Origin: Oligoflexia bacterium
GTDB taxonomy: Bacteria > Bdellovibrionota > UBA1018
NCBI GenBank assembly: GCA_023701205.1
Contig: JAMPXJ010000011.1
Location: 51,120-115,119 of the forward strand
Reading direction: 5' to 3'
Length of the DNA: 64,000 nucleotides
Shown here: positions 18,148 through 27,043 of the stretch, piece by piece
How the letters are laid out: every line of letters begins with the position of its first letter
Position numbering within the stretch: position 1 is the first letter of the stretch
Program-made: the position numbers and the translations under genes
The notes under the pieces: generated by a model
The model's database searches: none
The model's input: the letters and a program-made list of their open reading frames with translations, nothing else
What the model was told of the DNA's origin: nothing

Positions 18148-19593
18148 ATGAAGCAACAGAATGCAATCCTGCAGCTTGGTGGAATCGCCGCGGTCCTTCT
18201 GGTCTCGGTGGCCTGCGGAAACGGCGCTCAGATGATCGTGCAAAACGAGCAGGGCTCCAGTCGCCAGGCTTCCAACGCGAAGTACGAAGGCCCTACCTAC
18301 ATGAAGGACATCCGTCCGATCATCGTCGAGAAGTGCAAGAGCTGCCACCCCGGCGTGGGTCCGGGCGACTGGCTCGACTTCAAACAGGTCAAGGCCAGGG
18401 CTGAGCTCATCAAGTTCAAAGTCTACGTCAACAAGAGCATGCCCATGGGCGGAACGATGACCGATGAGCAGCGCAAGCTCTTTGCCGACTGGGTCGATCT
18501 CGGTGCTGTCGAGAGCGCGCCGGACAGCGCTCCCGGCAATGGCGGCGATACGACCCAGCCTGCCGATCCCGCGCCAGCGCCTTCGACGGAGCCGGCTCCC
18601 GCGCCCTCCACCGAACCCACGACCTCTCCCGTGCCGGCGCCCACGGGTTGCGTGACCTTCGAGCAGCTCAAGCCCGTGATCCAGAATCGCTGCCAGCTCT
18701 GCCATGGCTCGATGGCTCCGGAGAAAAACTGGTCGACCTACGCTTCGGCTTTCCTCAAGCGTGATCGCATTCGTGTGATGGTCGAGTCCAAGGCGATGCC
18801 GATGGGCATGCCGATGCCCGATGAGGAGCGCGCGCTGATCCTTCGCTGGGTCGATTCGGGCGCTCCGGAAACGAGCTGCTCCGACAGCACGGCTCCGGCG
18901 CCCTCGCCCGAACCTACGGCGACCTCGACGGTGGTCCCGGATCCCGAGCCTACGGCGACCTCGACCGTGGTCCCGAATCCCGAGCCCACCGCCACGTCGA
19001 CTTCGGCCCCGGCCGCGTGCGCGCCGACTTACGAAGAGGTGATCAAGCCCCTCATGATGTCGCGCTGTCAGATGTGCCACGCCGGAATGGCGCCTGAGAA
19101 AAACTGGTCGATCTACGAGTCCGCCAAGGCCAAAGCCGAGCTGATCAAGACCATGGTCCTTTCCAAGGCGATGCCGATGGGCATGCCGATGCCGGATGAG
19201 GAGCGCGTGCTTTTCGGGCTGTGGGTCGATGCCAAGGCCCCGCGCACGGTCGCCGACCTCAACTGCAGCACTCCGATCGATACGACACCGGCCCCGACGC
19301 CTACGCCCACGTTCATCATCGAGAACCCCGTCAATGACGGGCCCACTGAAGCCACGAGCCCTTACACGTATGAGAAGCACGTGCAGCCGATTTTCAAGAA
19401 TCGCTGCTCGGCCTGTCACAACGAGCTTTCGGGCCGCCCGAACTGGCAGAATTTCAACGTGGCAATCGAGAGGGCCGGGCGGATTTATACCAAGGTCGTT
19501 CAGGAGCGCTCCATGCCCATGGCTCCCTCTTTCATGGAAGACTCCGAGCGCGAAATCATCGGTAAGTGGGTCCTGGGCGGAACTCCGCGCTAA
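18148..19593 (+). CDS. Tetraheme c-type cytochrome lipoprotein with Pro-rich linkers
   Basis: 481 residues. The ATG at 18148 follows a GGAGAGAG and begins a lipoprotein signal with lipobox VSVAC. There are four homologous cytochrome modules of about 80 residues with CKSCH, CQLCH, CQMCH and CSACH. Modules 2-4 share an NW segment (KNWSTY, KNWSIY, PNWQNF), and each module has a SMPM or AMPMGMPMPDEER motif and a closing helix with W(V/A)D or WV. They are joined by PAP/EPT tethers. The modules resemble PF07635-type (planctomycete cytochrome C) domains and those of the 4092-5606 lipoprotein. Anchored at a membrane surface, it could act as a flexible electron wire between periplasm and the cytochrome-porin immediately upstream on the same strand. 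Confidence 0.85.
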   Translation: MKQQNAILQLGGIAAVLLVSVACGNGAQMIVQNEQGSSRQASNAKYEGPTYMKDIRPIIVEKCKSCHPGVGPGDWLDFKQVKARAELIKFKVYVNKSMPMGGTMTDEQRKLFADWVDLGAVESAPDSAPGNGGDTTQPADPAPAPSTEPAPAPSTEPTTSPVPAPTGCVTFEQLKPVIQNRCQLCHGSMAPEKNWSTYASAFLKRDRIRVMVESKAMPMGMPMPDEERALILRWVDSGAPETSCSDSTAPAPSPEPTATSTVVPDPEPTATSTVVPNPEPTATSTSAPAACAPTYEEVIKPLMMSRCQMCHAGMAPEKNWSIYESAKAKAELIKTMVLSKAMPMGMPMPDEERVLFGLWVDAKAPRTVADLNCSTPIDTTPAPTPTPTFIIENPVNDGPTEATSPYTYEKHVQPIFKNRCSACHNELSGRPNWQNFNVAIERAGRIYTKVVQERSMPMAPSFMEDSEREIIGKWVLGGTPR

Positions 19594-19670
19594 GATAGCG
19601 CAAGTCTTTGTAGTCGTTAGCAGAATCGGCCTATTGACAATGTTGATTTAAAGAGTCAAGAACGTCCGGT

Positions 19671-20495
19671 ATGAAACGCTCATTCAAAGGCCTGATTTTC
19701 GGCTTCGCGATTCTGGCAACCACCCCGGCCCTGGCGCTTGAGTGCGGCCTGGAAGGGACGGAACAGGAGCGGATCGCTGACTGCGCCGCCAAGCTCGGCG
19801 ACAAAGCGGTGCTCAGCATGGTCGACGTGGGCTTCTCCCGGCGAGTGGTCCGAAACGATGGCGCGCAAGCGTTTTACGACGAGGGCTTCCGCCTTCATCG
19901 CTCCACGATCGTGACCTGGAAAGACGCCCCCATCACCGTCAAACGCGAAACGCTCGAGCCCGTCGTTGGCGAGGAGAGCGAAGAGGAGATGCTCGGGCGG
20001 ATCAATGATCCGGGCGCCGAGCGCGTTTGCATCTATCGGCAGAACAATAGGCACAAGGCCCTGCGTGACTGCGCGCATGCGACGGCTTTCCGCAAGGAAG
20101 GTTATGACGTGAAGTCCTGGAGCGTACGGGCCCGGACCGCCCGCGGGACGAAGCTTTGGAGGAACGAGCAGACCGGCCGCGTCTGGAGCGCGCTCGTGCC
20201 GAGCGTGGGCAACGTCTTCTCGGCGCGGCGCTTCTGCGCGAAGCCCGGGAGAGGCGCGGAGTTCAAAGGCGGCCTGGACCTTCCGTTCGCGCTTCCGGCC
20301 TGCGAGGAGCTCTCGGCGGAGCTTGCCGGTGGGTTGCGGTTTTTCATTCCGGTCGAAGATGCCGAGAACGACCAGTTCTGGTGCCAGCTCGGCAACACCG
20401 AGAAGCTCATGGCGGTCAAGGCCCGGGGCGGCCTGACCGAGGTGGACTTTTTTGACGGCGCGGGCGTGCTCTGCGCGGCGAAGGAGGCTCAGTGA
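19671..20495 (+). CDS. Secreted protein of unknown function, first gene of a coupled run
   Basis: 274 residues. The Sec signal is MKRSFKGLIFGFAILATTPALA, with mature start LECGLEG. The mature protein has several Cys (ECGLEG, DCAAK, RVCIYR, DCAHA, RFCAKP, PACEEL, FWCQLG, VLCAAK), which suggests a disulfide-stabilised periplasmic or surface domain. I recognise no family. Its TGA overlaps the GTG start of the LRR gene (GTGA), so the two are translationally coupled. Confidence 0.72.
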   Translation: MKRSFKGLIFGFAILATTPALALECGLEGTEQERIADCAAKLGDKAVLSMVDVGFSRRVVRNDGAQAFYDEGFRLHRSTIVTWKDAPITVKRETLEPVVGEESEEEMLGRINDPGAERVCIYRQNNRHKALRDCAHATAFRKEGYDVKSWSVRARTARGTKLWRNEQTGRVWSALVPSVGNVFSARRFCAKPGRGAEFKGGLDLPFALPACEELSAELAGGLRFFIPVEDAENDQFWCQLGNTEKLMAVKARGGLTEVDFFDGAGVLCAAKEAQ

Positions 20496-21763
20496 GCGCG
20501 CGGAATTTCAAGAGCTTCGCGACCTCGGCGCTTCTGGCGCTCGTCGCGGGCCTGAGCGCCTGCCGCGAGCTGCCGCTTACGCCCGTTTGCGAACGCACGG
20601 ACGAGGTGCGCGAGGCGATCACCGCGCAGCTGAAGCGCGACTGCGGGCGGATCGGCCGCGAGGAGCTTCTGGACATCGAGTTTCTGGACCTTTCGGGCTT
20701 GCAGCTCTCGCGCCTGCAGCCCGGGGACTTCACGGGGCTGCTCGCGCTGCGCGAGCTGCGGCTGGATCGTAACTGGCTGACGACCTTGCCTGACGGGCTT
20801 TTCGATCAGCTGGTGAGCCTGGAAGACCTTTCGCTCGCCGAGAACGAGCTCAAGAAGCTGCCCGTGAAGCTCCTGCGCGAGCTTCGCGCGCTGGAGCGCC
20901 TGGAGCTGCGCAGCAACGAGCTTCGCGAGCTGCCCGCGGACTTCTTCGACGGCACGCCCGCGCTCGCGCGCCTGTCGCTGAATGACAACGGTCTGAGCGA
21001 AGTTCCTTCGGAGATCCGCGGGCTGCACCGGCTCGTCGCGCTCGATCTTTCGCATAACCGGATCGCGCGCGTGGCGAAACGCGATTTCACCGGACTGGGT
21101 CGGCTTCAGGAGCTGGAGCTGGGCTCGAACGCGATCGAAGGGGTCGCCGAGGACGCGCTCGAGCCTTTGAAAGCGCTCGCGAAGCTCTCGCTTGCGGAGA
21201 ACTCCCTGGCGGCCGTGCCTGGCGCGCTTGGACGCGGCCCGCGCGATGAGGCGCTGGGGCGGCTCGTTCAGCTGGATCTCTCGGGTAACGCGATCACGGC
21301 GGTCAGGGAGCGGGATTTCGAAGGGCTCGAAACGCTTGAGCGGCTTTCGCTCGCGCGTAACCGCATCGAGAGGATCGCGGCCCGGCCTTTCGCGCGGATG
21401 ACCCGGCTGCACGCGCTGCGGCTCGAAGAGAACCGGCTCGAAGCGCTTCCCGAGACTCTCTTCGCGGGCACGACGGGCCTGGAGTCGCTTTCGCTCAGGG
21501 ACAACTGCCTGCGCGCGCTTGGCGACGGGGCTTTCGGCGCGCTTTCAGGGCTGCGGGAGCTGCAGCTTTCGGGCAATCGGCTCGGGGCGCTTCCGCCCGG
21601 GGTTTTCGCGGGGCTCGGCTCGCTTGAGCACCTGGAGCTTGCGCGCAATCTTCTGACTGAGTCGGACCTCGCGGCGATCGAGCGCGCGTTCGGCGGCAGA
21701 GAGACCTCGCTTTCGCTCGGGCCGAACTCCGAGATGGAGCGCACTCCGAACTGTCCGAGGTGA
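20492..21763 (+). CDS. Leucine-rich-repeat lipoprotein
   Basis: 423 residues starting at a GTG that overlaps the preceding stop. A lipoprotein signal ends at GLSAC. After a short Cys-containing cap (PVCERTDEVREAI, KRDCGRIG) there are about 14 LRRs of 23-24 residues with consensus LxxLxLxxNxLxxLPxxxFxxL (for example LRELRLDRNWLTTLPDGLF, LESLSLRDNCLRALGDGAF), closest to the bacterial/eukaryotic 'typical' LRR class. The fold is a solenoid for protein-protein binding outside the cell. Very high GC and codon repetitiveness suggest expansion by internal duplication. The 5'-nucleotidase gene follows after 20 nt. Confidence 0.9.
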   Translation: MSARNFKSFATSALLALVAGLSACRELPLTPVCERTDEVREAITAQLKRDCGRIGREELLDIEFLDLSGLQLSRLQPGDFTGLLALRELRLDRNWLTTLPDGLFDQLVSLEDLSLAENELKKLPVKLLRELRALERLELRSNELRELPADFFDGTPALARLSLNDNGLSEVPSEIRGLHRLVALDLSHNRIARVAKRDFTGLGRLQELELGSNAIEGVAEDALEPLKALAKLSLAENSLAAVPGALGRGPRDEALGRLVQLDLSGNAITAVRERDFEGLETLERLSLARNRIERIAARPFARMTRLHALRLEENRLEALPETLFAGTTGLESLSLRDNCLRALGDGAFGALSGLRELQLSGNRLGALPPGVFAGLGSLEHLELARNLLTESDLAAIERAFGGRETSLSLGPNSEMERTPNCPR

Positions 21764-21783
21764 ATTCCCGAGGGAGGGGAGAG

Positions 21784-23664
21784 ATGAAACTCTGGCGATT
21801 CTACGGTGTTTCGGCGGTACTGGCACTGGCACTGGCGGGTCCTACGGGATGCCGCGAGAAGCCGCCCGCGGGGACGCGGACGATCACGATCCTGGCGACG
21901 AACGATATCCACGGGGGCGTGGAGTCGGAGCCGGCCAAAGACGGGCGCCGCTCCGGGGGGCTGGCGCTGCTCGGAGGCGCGGTGCGCGCGATCCGCGAAG
22001 GCTTGCAGGCGCGCTATGGAGACCGTTCGGGCGTGCTGCTCGTGGACGCGGGCGATCAGTTCCAGGGGACGCTCTTGAGCAATCATGACGAGGGTCAGCT
22101 CGTTTTCCGCCTCATGAACGAGGTCGGTTACGACGCGGTCGTTCCGGGCAACCACGACTATGATTTCGGCCCGATCGGGTGGCTCGATGACCGCACCGGT
22201 CCCGGAGTGGAGGACACGAACCCCAGGGGCGCGCTCGAGCGGCTGGCGCGGCAGGCACGCTTTCCGCTGATTTCGGCCAACACCTATCTGAAAAACGAGC
22301 TCGTGGGGCTGGACGGGCGGCGCCTGACGGTGACGGCCAAGGGCTGCGTACCGGAGGAGGAGGGGGCGCTCGTCGATTGGAGTCGCGCCCGGAGGCCGGG
22401 ATTTCTGCATCCCTTTGCGATCCGGAAGGTCGCCGGCCTTCGCGTCGCGATGGTCGGGATCGACCACCATGCCACGTCCGTGATGAGCACGCCCGAAAAC
22501 ATCACCGATCTTTGCTTCCGCGACGAGGTCGAGACCTATCTGGAGCTGCGCCGGGAGCTCGAAGGTCGCGCCGAGGTCTTCGTGCTCGTGATGCACCAGG
22601 GAGACGCGGCCAAGCAGCGCGAAGGCAGCGAGATCCTCGAGCGCATCCTCAAAGCGCGCGCGGATGCGGTGCACGTCGCGGTGGCCGGTCACACGCATTT
22701 CGTGAATTCCGGAAGGATCGAAGGAGTGCCGCTCGTGCAGTCGGGCGCGGGCGGGCGGCTGTTCGGCCGGATCGACGTGACTTATGACTTCGACACGCGT
22801 CGGGTGCGGGTCGAGGAGACCCAGGCTTTCGCCGGGATTCCGCTCAGGACGGGGGAGTGCGAGAAACGGCTGAGCTTCTGCTCGGAGCTCGGAGCCAACG
22901 CGCCGGAGTCGAACGTGGCCTTCGAAGGCGTGCGCGTCGAGGAAGAGGCGAGGCTCGCTGCCCTGATCGGCGACTCGCGGGCGAAGCTCGCGCCGCTGGC
23001 CTCGCGCCGGCTCGGCCGGGCGCTCGAGCCGATCCGGCGGGACCGGGTGTCCGAGAACGCTTTGACGAACATCGTCGCCGACTGGTTGCGGGAGCGTTCG
23101 CGGGCGGAGATCGCGATGCTGACGTCTTCGGCGCTGCGCGACGATTTGCCCGCGGGAGAAATCGACTACGAGAGGCTTTTCAAGACTTTTCCCTTCAACA
23201 ATCGCGCGGTGGTGCTCGCGCCCATGACCGGCGAGCTTTTGATGCGGCTGCTCGGGCGGGGGATCCAGACCTGCGGGTCTTCGGGGACGCTCGCGCAGAG
23301 CGGGCTCAGGGTGGTTTTCGAGCGCGACTGCGCGCGCGCGGGCGACACCGGAAAAGACAAAGCCGCGCGGCTGCTCCGGGTGGAGACGCTCGCGGGCGAG
23401 CTCATCTTCGATGCGGCGCAGGGGGGCCTGTTGGCCGGCGGGGAACGGCGCTTCGAGGTCGCGACGTTGGATTTCCTGGCCGAAGGCGGGTCGGGCTACG
23501 CGGATTTCACGCAGGTGCCGATCGCGCGGACGCTCGGGCTTGTGCGCGAGGAGCTGGCGGATGACTGGGAAGCGAAGCCAGTGATGCTTGAGAACCGGAT
23601 CGACGGGCGCTGGAAGCAGGTCGCGCCGCCGGCGGAGTCGGGCGACCCCGTTTTCAGGGAATAA
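21784..23664 (+). CDS. UshA-type 5'-nucleotidase/2',3'-cyclic phosphodiesterase lipoprotein
   Basis: 626 residues. The ATG at 21784 follows AGGGAGGGGAGAG and starts a lipoprotein signal ending GPTGC; an earlier GTG at 21760 overlaps the LRR stop but lacks a ribosome site. The metallophosphoesterase domain shows TNDIHGGVE, DAGDQFQGT, VVPGNHDYDFG, VMHQGD and VAGHTHF, the five dimetal-binding motifs. The C-terminal 5'-nucleotidase domain has ENALTNIVADWLRE and TFPFNNRAVVLAPMTGEL. It should hydrolyse extracellular nucleotides or cyclic nucleotides in the periplasm or at the surface, salvaging nucleosides and phosphate. It is the last gene of the 19671-23664 run. Confidence 0.92.
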   Translation: MKLWRFYGVSAVLALALAGPTGCREKPPAGTRTITILATNDIHGGVESEPAKDGRRSGGLALLGGAVRAIREGLQARYGDRSGVLLVDAGDQFQGTLLSNHDEGQLVFRLMNEVGYDAVVPGNHDYDFGPIGWLDDRTGPGVEDTNPRGALERLARQARFPLISANTYLKNELVGLDGRRLTVTAKGCVPEEEGALVDWSRARRPGFLHPFAIRKVAGLRVAMVGIDHHATSVMSTPENITDLCFRDEVETYLELRRELEGRAEVFVLVMHQGDAAKQREGSEILERILKARADAVHVAVAGHTHFVNSGRIEGVPLVQSGAGGRLFGRIDVTYDFDTRRVRVEETQAFAGIPLRTGECEKRLSFCSELGANAPESNVAFEGVRVEEEARLAALIGDSRAKLAPLASRRLGRALEPIRRDRVSENALTNIVADWLRERSRAEIAMLTSSALRDDLPAGEIDYERLFKTFPFNNRAVVLAPMTGELLMRLLGRGIQTCGSSGTLAQSGLRVVFERDCARAGDTGKDKAARLLRVETLAGELIFDAAQGGLLAGGERRFEVATLDFLAEGGSGYADFTQVPIARTLGLVREELADDWEAKPVMLENRIDGRWKQVAPPAESGDPVFRE

Positions 23665-23668
23665 AAAA

Positions 23669-23697
23669 AGCCCCCGGAGGCAGCGCCTCCGGGGGCT
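23669..23697 (-). terminator. Strong rho-independent terminator of the 23713-25671 gene
   Basis: A perfect 13-bp stem (AGCCCCCGGAGGC / GCCTCCGGGGGCT) with a 3-nt loop. On the minus strand it is followed by TTTTTTTA, so it terminates the minus-strand lipoprotein gene whose stop is at 23713. It also sits just past the stop of the plus-strand nucleotidase and could slow that transcript, although no T-run follows on that side. Confidence 0.93.
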
Positions 23698-23712
23698 CTC
23701 AAGTGAAGCCGA

Positions 23713-25671
23713 TCAGATCTTGTTCAGATAGAACAGGACCTTCTCGCCTTTGACGTCCTTCTGGAACTCGGTCTTGGCCGCGGCAACGCAGGCGGCGTTG
23801 TCGAGGTCCATCATCTGCGAGCTCTCCTGGAGATCCACGAGCAGCTTGGTGGCCGAGATCTGCGAGATCTTGAGCTTGGTCATGCGCTCGATTTGGCAGA
23901 ACACGTTCTTGCCATTGTCGCCGATCGTGCGGGTCTCATGCTCCTTGTGCTCGACGATGGCGGTCTTGCCATCGGGGAGATAGTCGATGAGCTCCGTGAG
24001 GAACGCGGCATCGGGCTTGTCGCGGCCATCCGCCATCACGAAGTTGGCGGGATCGGTCGCAGCCCAGTTGAAGTTATACCGCTTGGAGCAGGTCGCCCAG
24101 CCGTCCGGTCCGTCCCCGCCGCCGCTCCAGTAGTTTTCCGCATAGCAACGATACCGCGGAAGTGTATCCGGAATCTCCGCACAAGTAGCGTAGGTAGTGG
24201 ACTTCGGACGCATCTGGTGGAAGCTGCCCGAGTACGGAGTGGTCAGGGAGCTGTCCGTGAAGATTCCGAACGTATGAGTGCAGGTGAAGTTCATCGCCGG
24301 ATTGTTCACGACGGCTGTGCCACCGCTCGAAATGCCATCACTTCCGTCCGGATCCTTGTTGGTATAGGTACAGGTATCCGACTTGAACCCCGGAGGGAGG
24401 TCGGTGCCCGCATTGCTCACGCAATTATCCGGGTAGATAGCTGACCAGTTGTCCACCATGACCGGCTTACTGGCGGAATCGAAGCAGCCGCCACCCAGAC
24501 CTGCGGTGTAGACCGTGGTCTCGTAGACGGTACCATCGTCATCCGAATCCATCTCGGACTCGCAGTACCAAGCCGTGTAGTCCACGCTGTTATGCGTGAT
24601 CGTGACAGGACCGCAGTTCTGCACCTTAGGATCTCTCGGAGTAGCGCCAGTCTTCATCCAAGGCTCGTTGTTCGGTGCGGGATCGCCGCCGAAGTCCGCC
24701 TTGGTCTGGAAAGTATAGGCGCCGAAGTCGATGGTCAGCCCATTGATCGTCGGAGCCGACTCCAGATGGATTCCGTGTGCGCGTGCCTGAGCCGCCGTAA
24801 AGCCCAGTTTGTCTCCGCAGGCCGTGATCGCGGCCGGAACGGTGAACGTGCCGAGAGTCACGGGAGTGGTCGCGCCACCCCAGATCGAGATCGCGAAGCG
24901 ATCCTCGGTCCCGATGGTGCCATCGGTCGAAGCGCAGCTACCTTCCGTGCAACCCGCGCCCGGCGTGAACGCCTTGCCCGCCATGCGGATCAGCGTGATC
25001 GGCATGCCGTTGGGCATCCCGTTTTCCATGCTGTCCGTAGTCGTGGTGTAGCCGGTGGGCAGGGTGCCGTCGTACGCACCCATCGTCCAGCTGCCGCTGA
25101 AGTCGAATGCCACCGCAGCGCTGACCGAGGTAGAGACCGTGGCCGCCTGGACGGTGCTCACGGGAATCTGGACCTTGCCGTCGCTCGACATCGTGATGCT
25201 GCCCAGCGAGACGCTATCGTTAAACGCGATGGACGTGGAAGACTTCGTGTTGCCGTCCAGGTCCGTCTTGCTCGAATCGACGAACTCGACCGTGCCGACG
25301 GTCGTATAGTCCGTCTTGTCGCGGAAGATCAGCGAAATGAACGCTCCCTTGGCTCCCGGCAGGGTCAGCTCGAACGCGCCGGTGGCATCGTTGAGGTCCG
25401 CCGTGGCGATCACGGGCGGCGTGGTGAACGCGATGGCATAGACCTCGAGATCCGAGAGGGAAGCCATGGCGAGATTGATGCCGGATCCGATTCCGATCCG
25501 GCGCATCGTCGATTGGTTTTGGGTGTAGAGACTGGTTCCCGTCGACAGAGCACCGCTGATTTTGATGCTGGTGTCGACGGCAGTCTCCTCCAGGGTCTTC
25601 GAACAGCCCATAAAGGCTGTCATCGCGACCGCGCACAATACTGTGCCGGTACGCCAGAGATTGCTGTTCAT
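23713..25671 (-). CDS. Large Cys-rich lipoprotein of unknown function
   Basis: 652 residues. The ATG at 25671 is chosen because GGAGG lies about 8 nt upstream and a lipoprotein signal starts there (lipobox FMGC, Cys23); the frame runs further to 25719. The first ~200 residues contain a Ser/Thr-rich beta-sandwich-like region (GAFELTLPGAKGAFISLIFRDK), which resembles a carboxypeptidase-regulatory or CNA-B-type domain. The middle part is rich in Cys, Asp and Gly (FKSDTCTYTNKDPDGSDG, AENYWSGGGDGPDGW), compatible with calcium binding. No enzyme signature was recognised. It is monocistronic with its own strong terminator. Confidence 0.75.
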   Translation of the reverse strand: MNSNLWRTGTVLCAVAMTAFMGCSKTLEETAVDTSIKISGALSTGTSLYTQNQSTMRRIGIGSGINLAMASLSDLEVYAIAFTTPPVIATADLNDATGAFELTLPGAKGAFISLIFRDKTDYTTVGTVEFVDSSKTDLDGNTKSSTSIAFNDSVSLGSITMSSDGKVQIPVSTVQAATVSTSVSAAVAFDFSGSWTMGAYDGTLPTGYTTTTDSMENGMPNGMPITLIRMAGKAFTPGAGCTEGSCASTDGTIGTEDRFAISIWGGATTPVTLGTFTVPAAITACGDKLGFTAAQARAHGIHLESAPTINGLTIDFGAYTFQTKADFGGDPAPNNEPWMKTGATPRDPKVQNCGPVTITHNSVDYTAWYCESEMDSDDDGTVYETTVYTAGLGGGCFDSASKPVMVDNWSAIYPDNCVSNAGTDLPPGFKSDTCTYTNKDPDGSDGISSGGTAVVNNPAMNFTCTHTFGIFTDSSLTTPYSGSFHQMRPKSTTYATCAEIPDTLPRYRCYAENYWSGGGDGPDGWATCSKRYNFNWAATDPANFVMADGRDKPDAAFLTELIDYLPDGKTAIVEHKEHETRTIGDNGKNVFCQIERMTKLKISQISATKLLVDLQESSQMMDLDNAACVAAAKTEFQKDVKGEKVLFYLNKI

Positions 25672-26169
25672 ACTGTTCCTCCAAGAACAAATTTTGATCT
25701 CCCTGGCCGCGACTCGCATCTTGGTCAGGATGACCTGATCATGACCGAGTAACTCTCGTTACCCTGTTCTGATCGTTTCTGATTGGACAGAAAGACTCTC
25801 ACTGCATACGTCCTGCTTTTTGTCCGTGAGCACAGAGTTGATTATCGGCTTACTCCGCCGAAATTCAATGGCTGTTTTTCGTCACTTAGCTGAATGGGTT
25901 GCGGGAATAGTTGAGAGAAACCGCAAGGGTTCGCATTCCGTGCGGATTCACTTTTGAGTCATGTTTCTTGCGTTCAGTTTATGTGTCCGGGAATACACTC
26001 CTGGCGGGCTTGCGCGGGCGTACGAGCCGCTCGATTCGCCCTCGAATCGTCCTTTCGGGGCGTCGAGGAGGCGCCAAATTCTTGGCGGCGCCGCAAGACT
26101 GCCGGAAAGAGGGTGCCTGCGAGGCGAATTCCCTTTTTCATTTAACGTTATCCTGGGGATAATGACCCG
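25672..26169. promoter_or_regulatory. 498-bp divergent intergenic region with inverted repeat
   Basis: No credible gene is seen here. It separates the divergent lipoprotein (minus) and LysR (plus) genes and is less GC-rich than its flanks. GGTCA-GGA-TGACC (25723-25735), followed by a further TGACC at 25742-25746, forms an inverted plus direct repeat 52 nt upstream of the lipoprotein start and is a possible operator. A LysR T-N11-A box was not identified with confidence. Confidence 0.4.
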
Positions 26170-27039
26170 ATGGAACTCGATGGAATCCCGGTTTTCGTGA
26201 AGGTCGTCCAGGCAGGGAGCTTCAGCCGCGCGGCCCGGCAGCTGGGGATGCCCAAGACCACGGTCAGCGCCAAGGTGGCGCGCCTGGAGCGGCGGCTCGG
26301 GGTGACCCTGATCCAGCGGACCACCCGTCAACTGAATGTCACTCCGGCGGGACGGGCGTACTTCGAGCGGTGCGTGCGGGGTCTGGAGGAGATCCAGGCC
26401 GCCGAATCCGAAATCGCCAACGTCACGCGCGAGCCGCGTGGGCTGCTTCGGATCACCGCGCCGGTGGATGTCGCGCACAGCTTCCTGCCGGCGATCGTGC
26501 GGCGCTATCTGGCGAAGTACCCCGAGACCCAGGTCGAGCTGATCGTGACGAACCGGATGGTCGATCTCGTCTCCGAAGGAGTGGATCTGGCGATCCGCGC
26601 CGGGGAGCTCGAGGACTCGAGCCTCCTGGCGCGCAAGTTCGTGTCCTCGAGCATGGTGTTCTGGGCGAGCCCGGCCTACCTCAAGCGCAAGGGGGCGCCC
26701 AAGCATCCGCGCGAGCTGGCTCAACACGACTGCCTCGTGCCTTCGGATCTTCCGCATGAGTCGCTCAAGCTCACCGCCGGGTCCGAGGAGTTCGTCGCGA
26801 AACTCACGGGGCGGGTGGCCGCGGATGACTTCGAGACGCTGAAGGCCTTCATCGTCAAGGGCGATGGCATCGGGCTTCTGCCGGATTACCTCGCCGCCGA
26901 GGCGTTCGAGGCCGGCAAGCTCGAGCGTATCCTGCCCAGGTGGAGCTGGGGCACGGGCGTGCTCTCGTTCGTTTATCCGGCGCAGCGCTTCGTCTCGCCC
27001 AAGGTGCAGGCGTTCATCGCGCTGGCGACGGGCAAGTAG
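26170..27039 (+). CDS. LysR-family transcriptional regulator (CrgA-like)
   Basis: 289 residues. The N-terminal winged helix-turn-helix (FVKVVQAGSFSRAARQL, then TTVSAKVARLERRLG and LIQRTTRQLNVTPAG) is followed by a two-lobed effector-binding domain (RGLLRITAPVD, VDLAIRAGELEDSSL, KAFIVKGDGIGLLPDYLA). It matches the CrgA subgroup, which often controls neighbouring quinone-reductase or stress genes; no such neighbour is present. The FkbM gene begins 4 nt after its stop. Confidence 0.95.
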   Translation: MELDGIPVFVKVVQAGSFSRAARQLGMPKTTVSAKVARLERRLGVTLIQRTTRQLNVTPAGRAYFERCVRGLEEIQAAESEIANVTREPRGLLRITAPVDVAHSFLPAIVRRYLAKYPETQVELIVTNRMVDLVSEGVDLAIRAGELEDSSLLARKFVSSSMVFWASPAYLKRKGAPKHPRELAQHDCLVPSDLPHESLKLTAGSEEFVAKLTGRVAADDFETLKAFIVKGDGIGLLPDYLAAEAFEAGKLERILPRWSWGTGVLSFVYPAQRFVSPKVQAFIALATGK

Positions 27040-27043
27040 GCGG

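Noticed and set aside
18540..19320. DNA-level direct repeats in the tetraheme gene as mobile element ends
   Set aside because: They are coding duplications of heme modules and Pro-rich linkers, in frame throughout.
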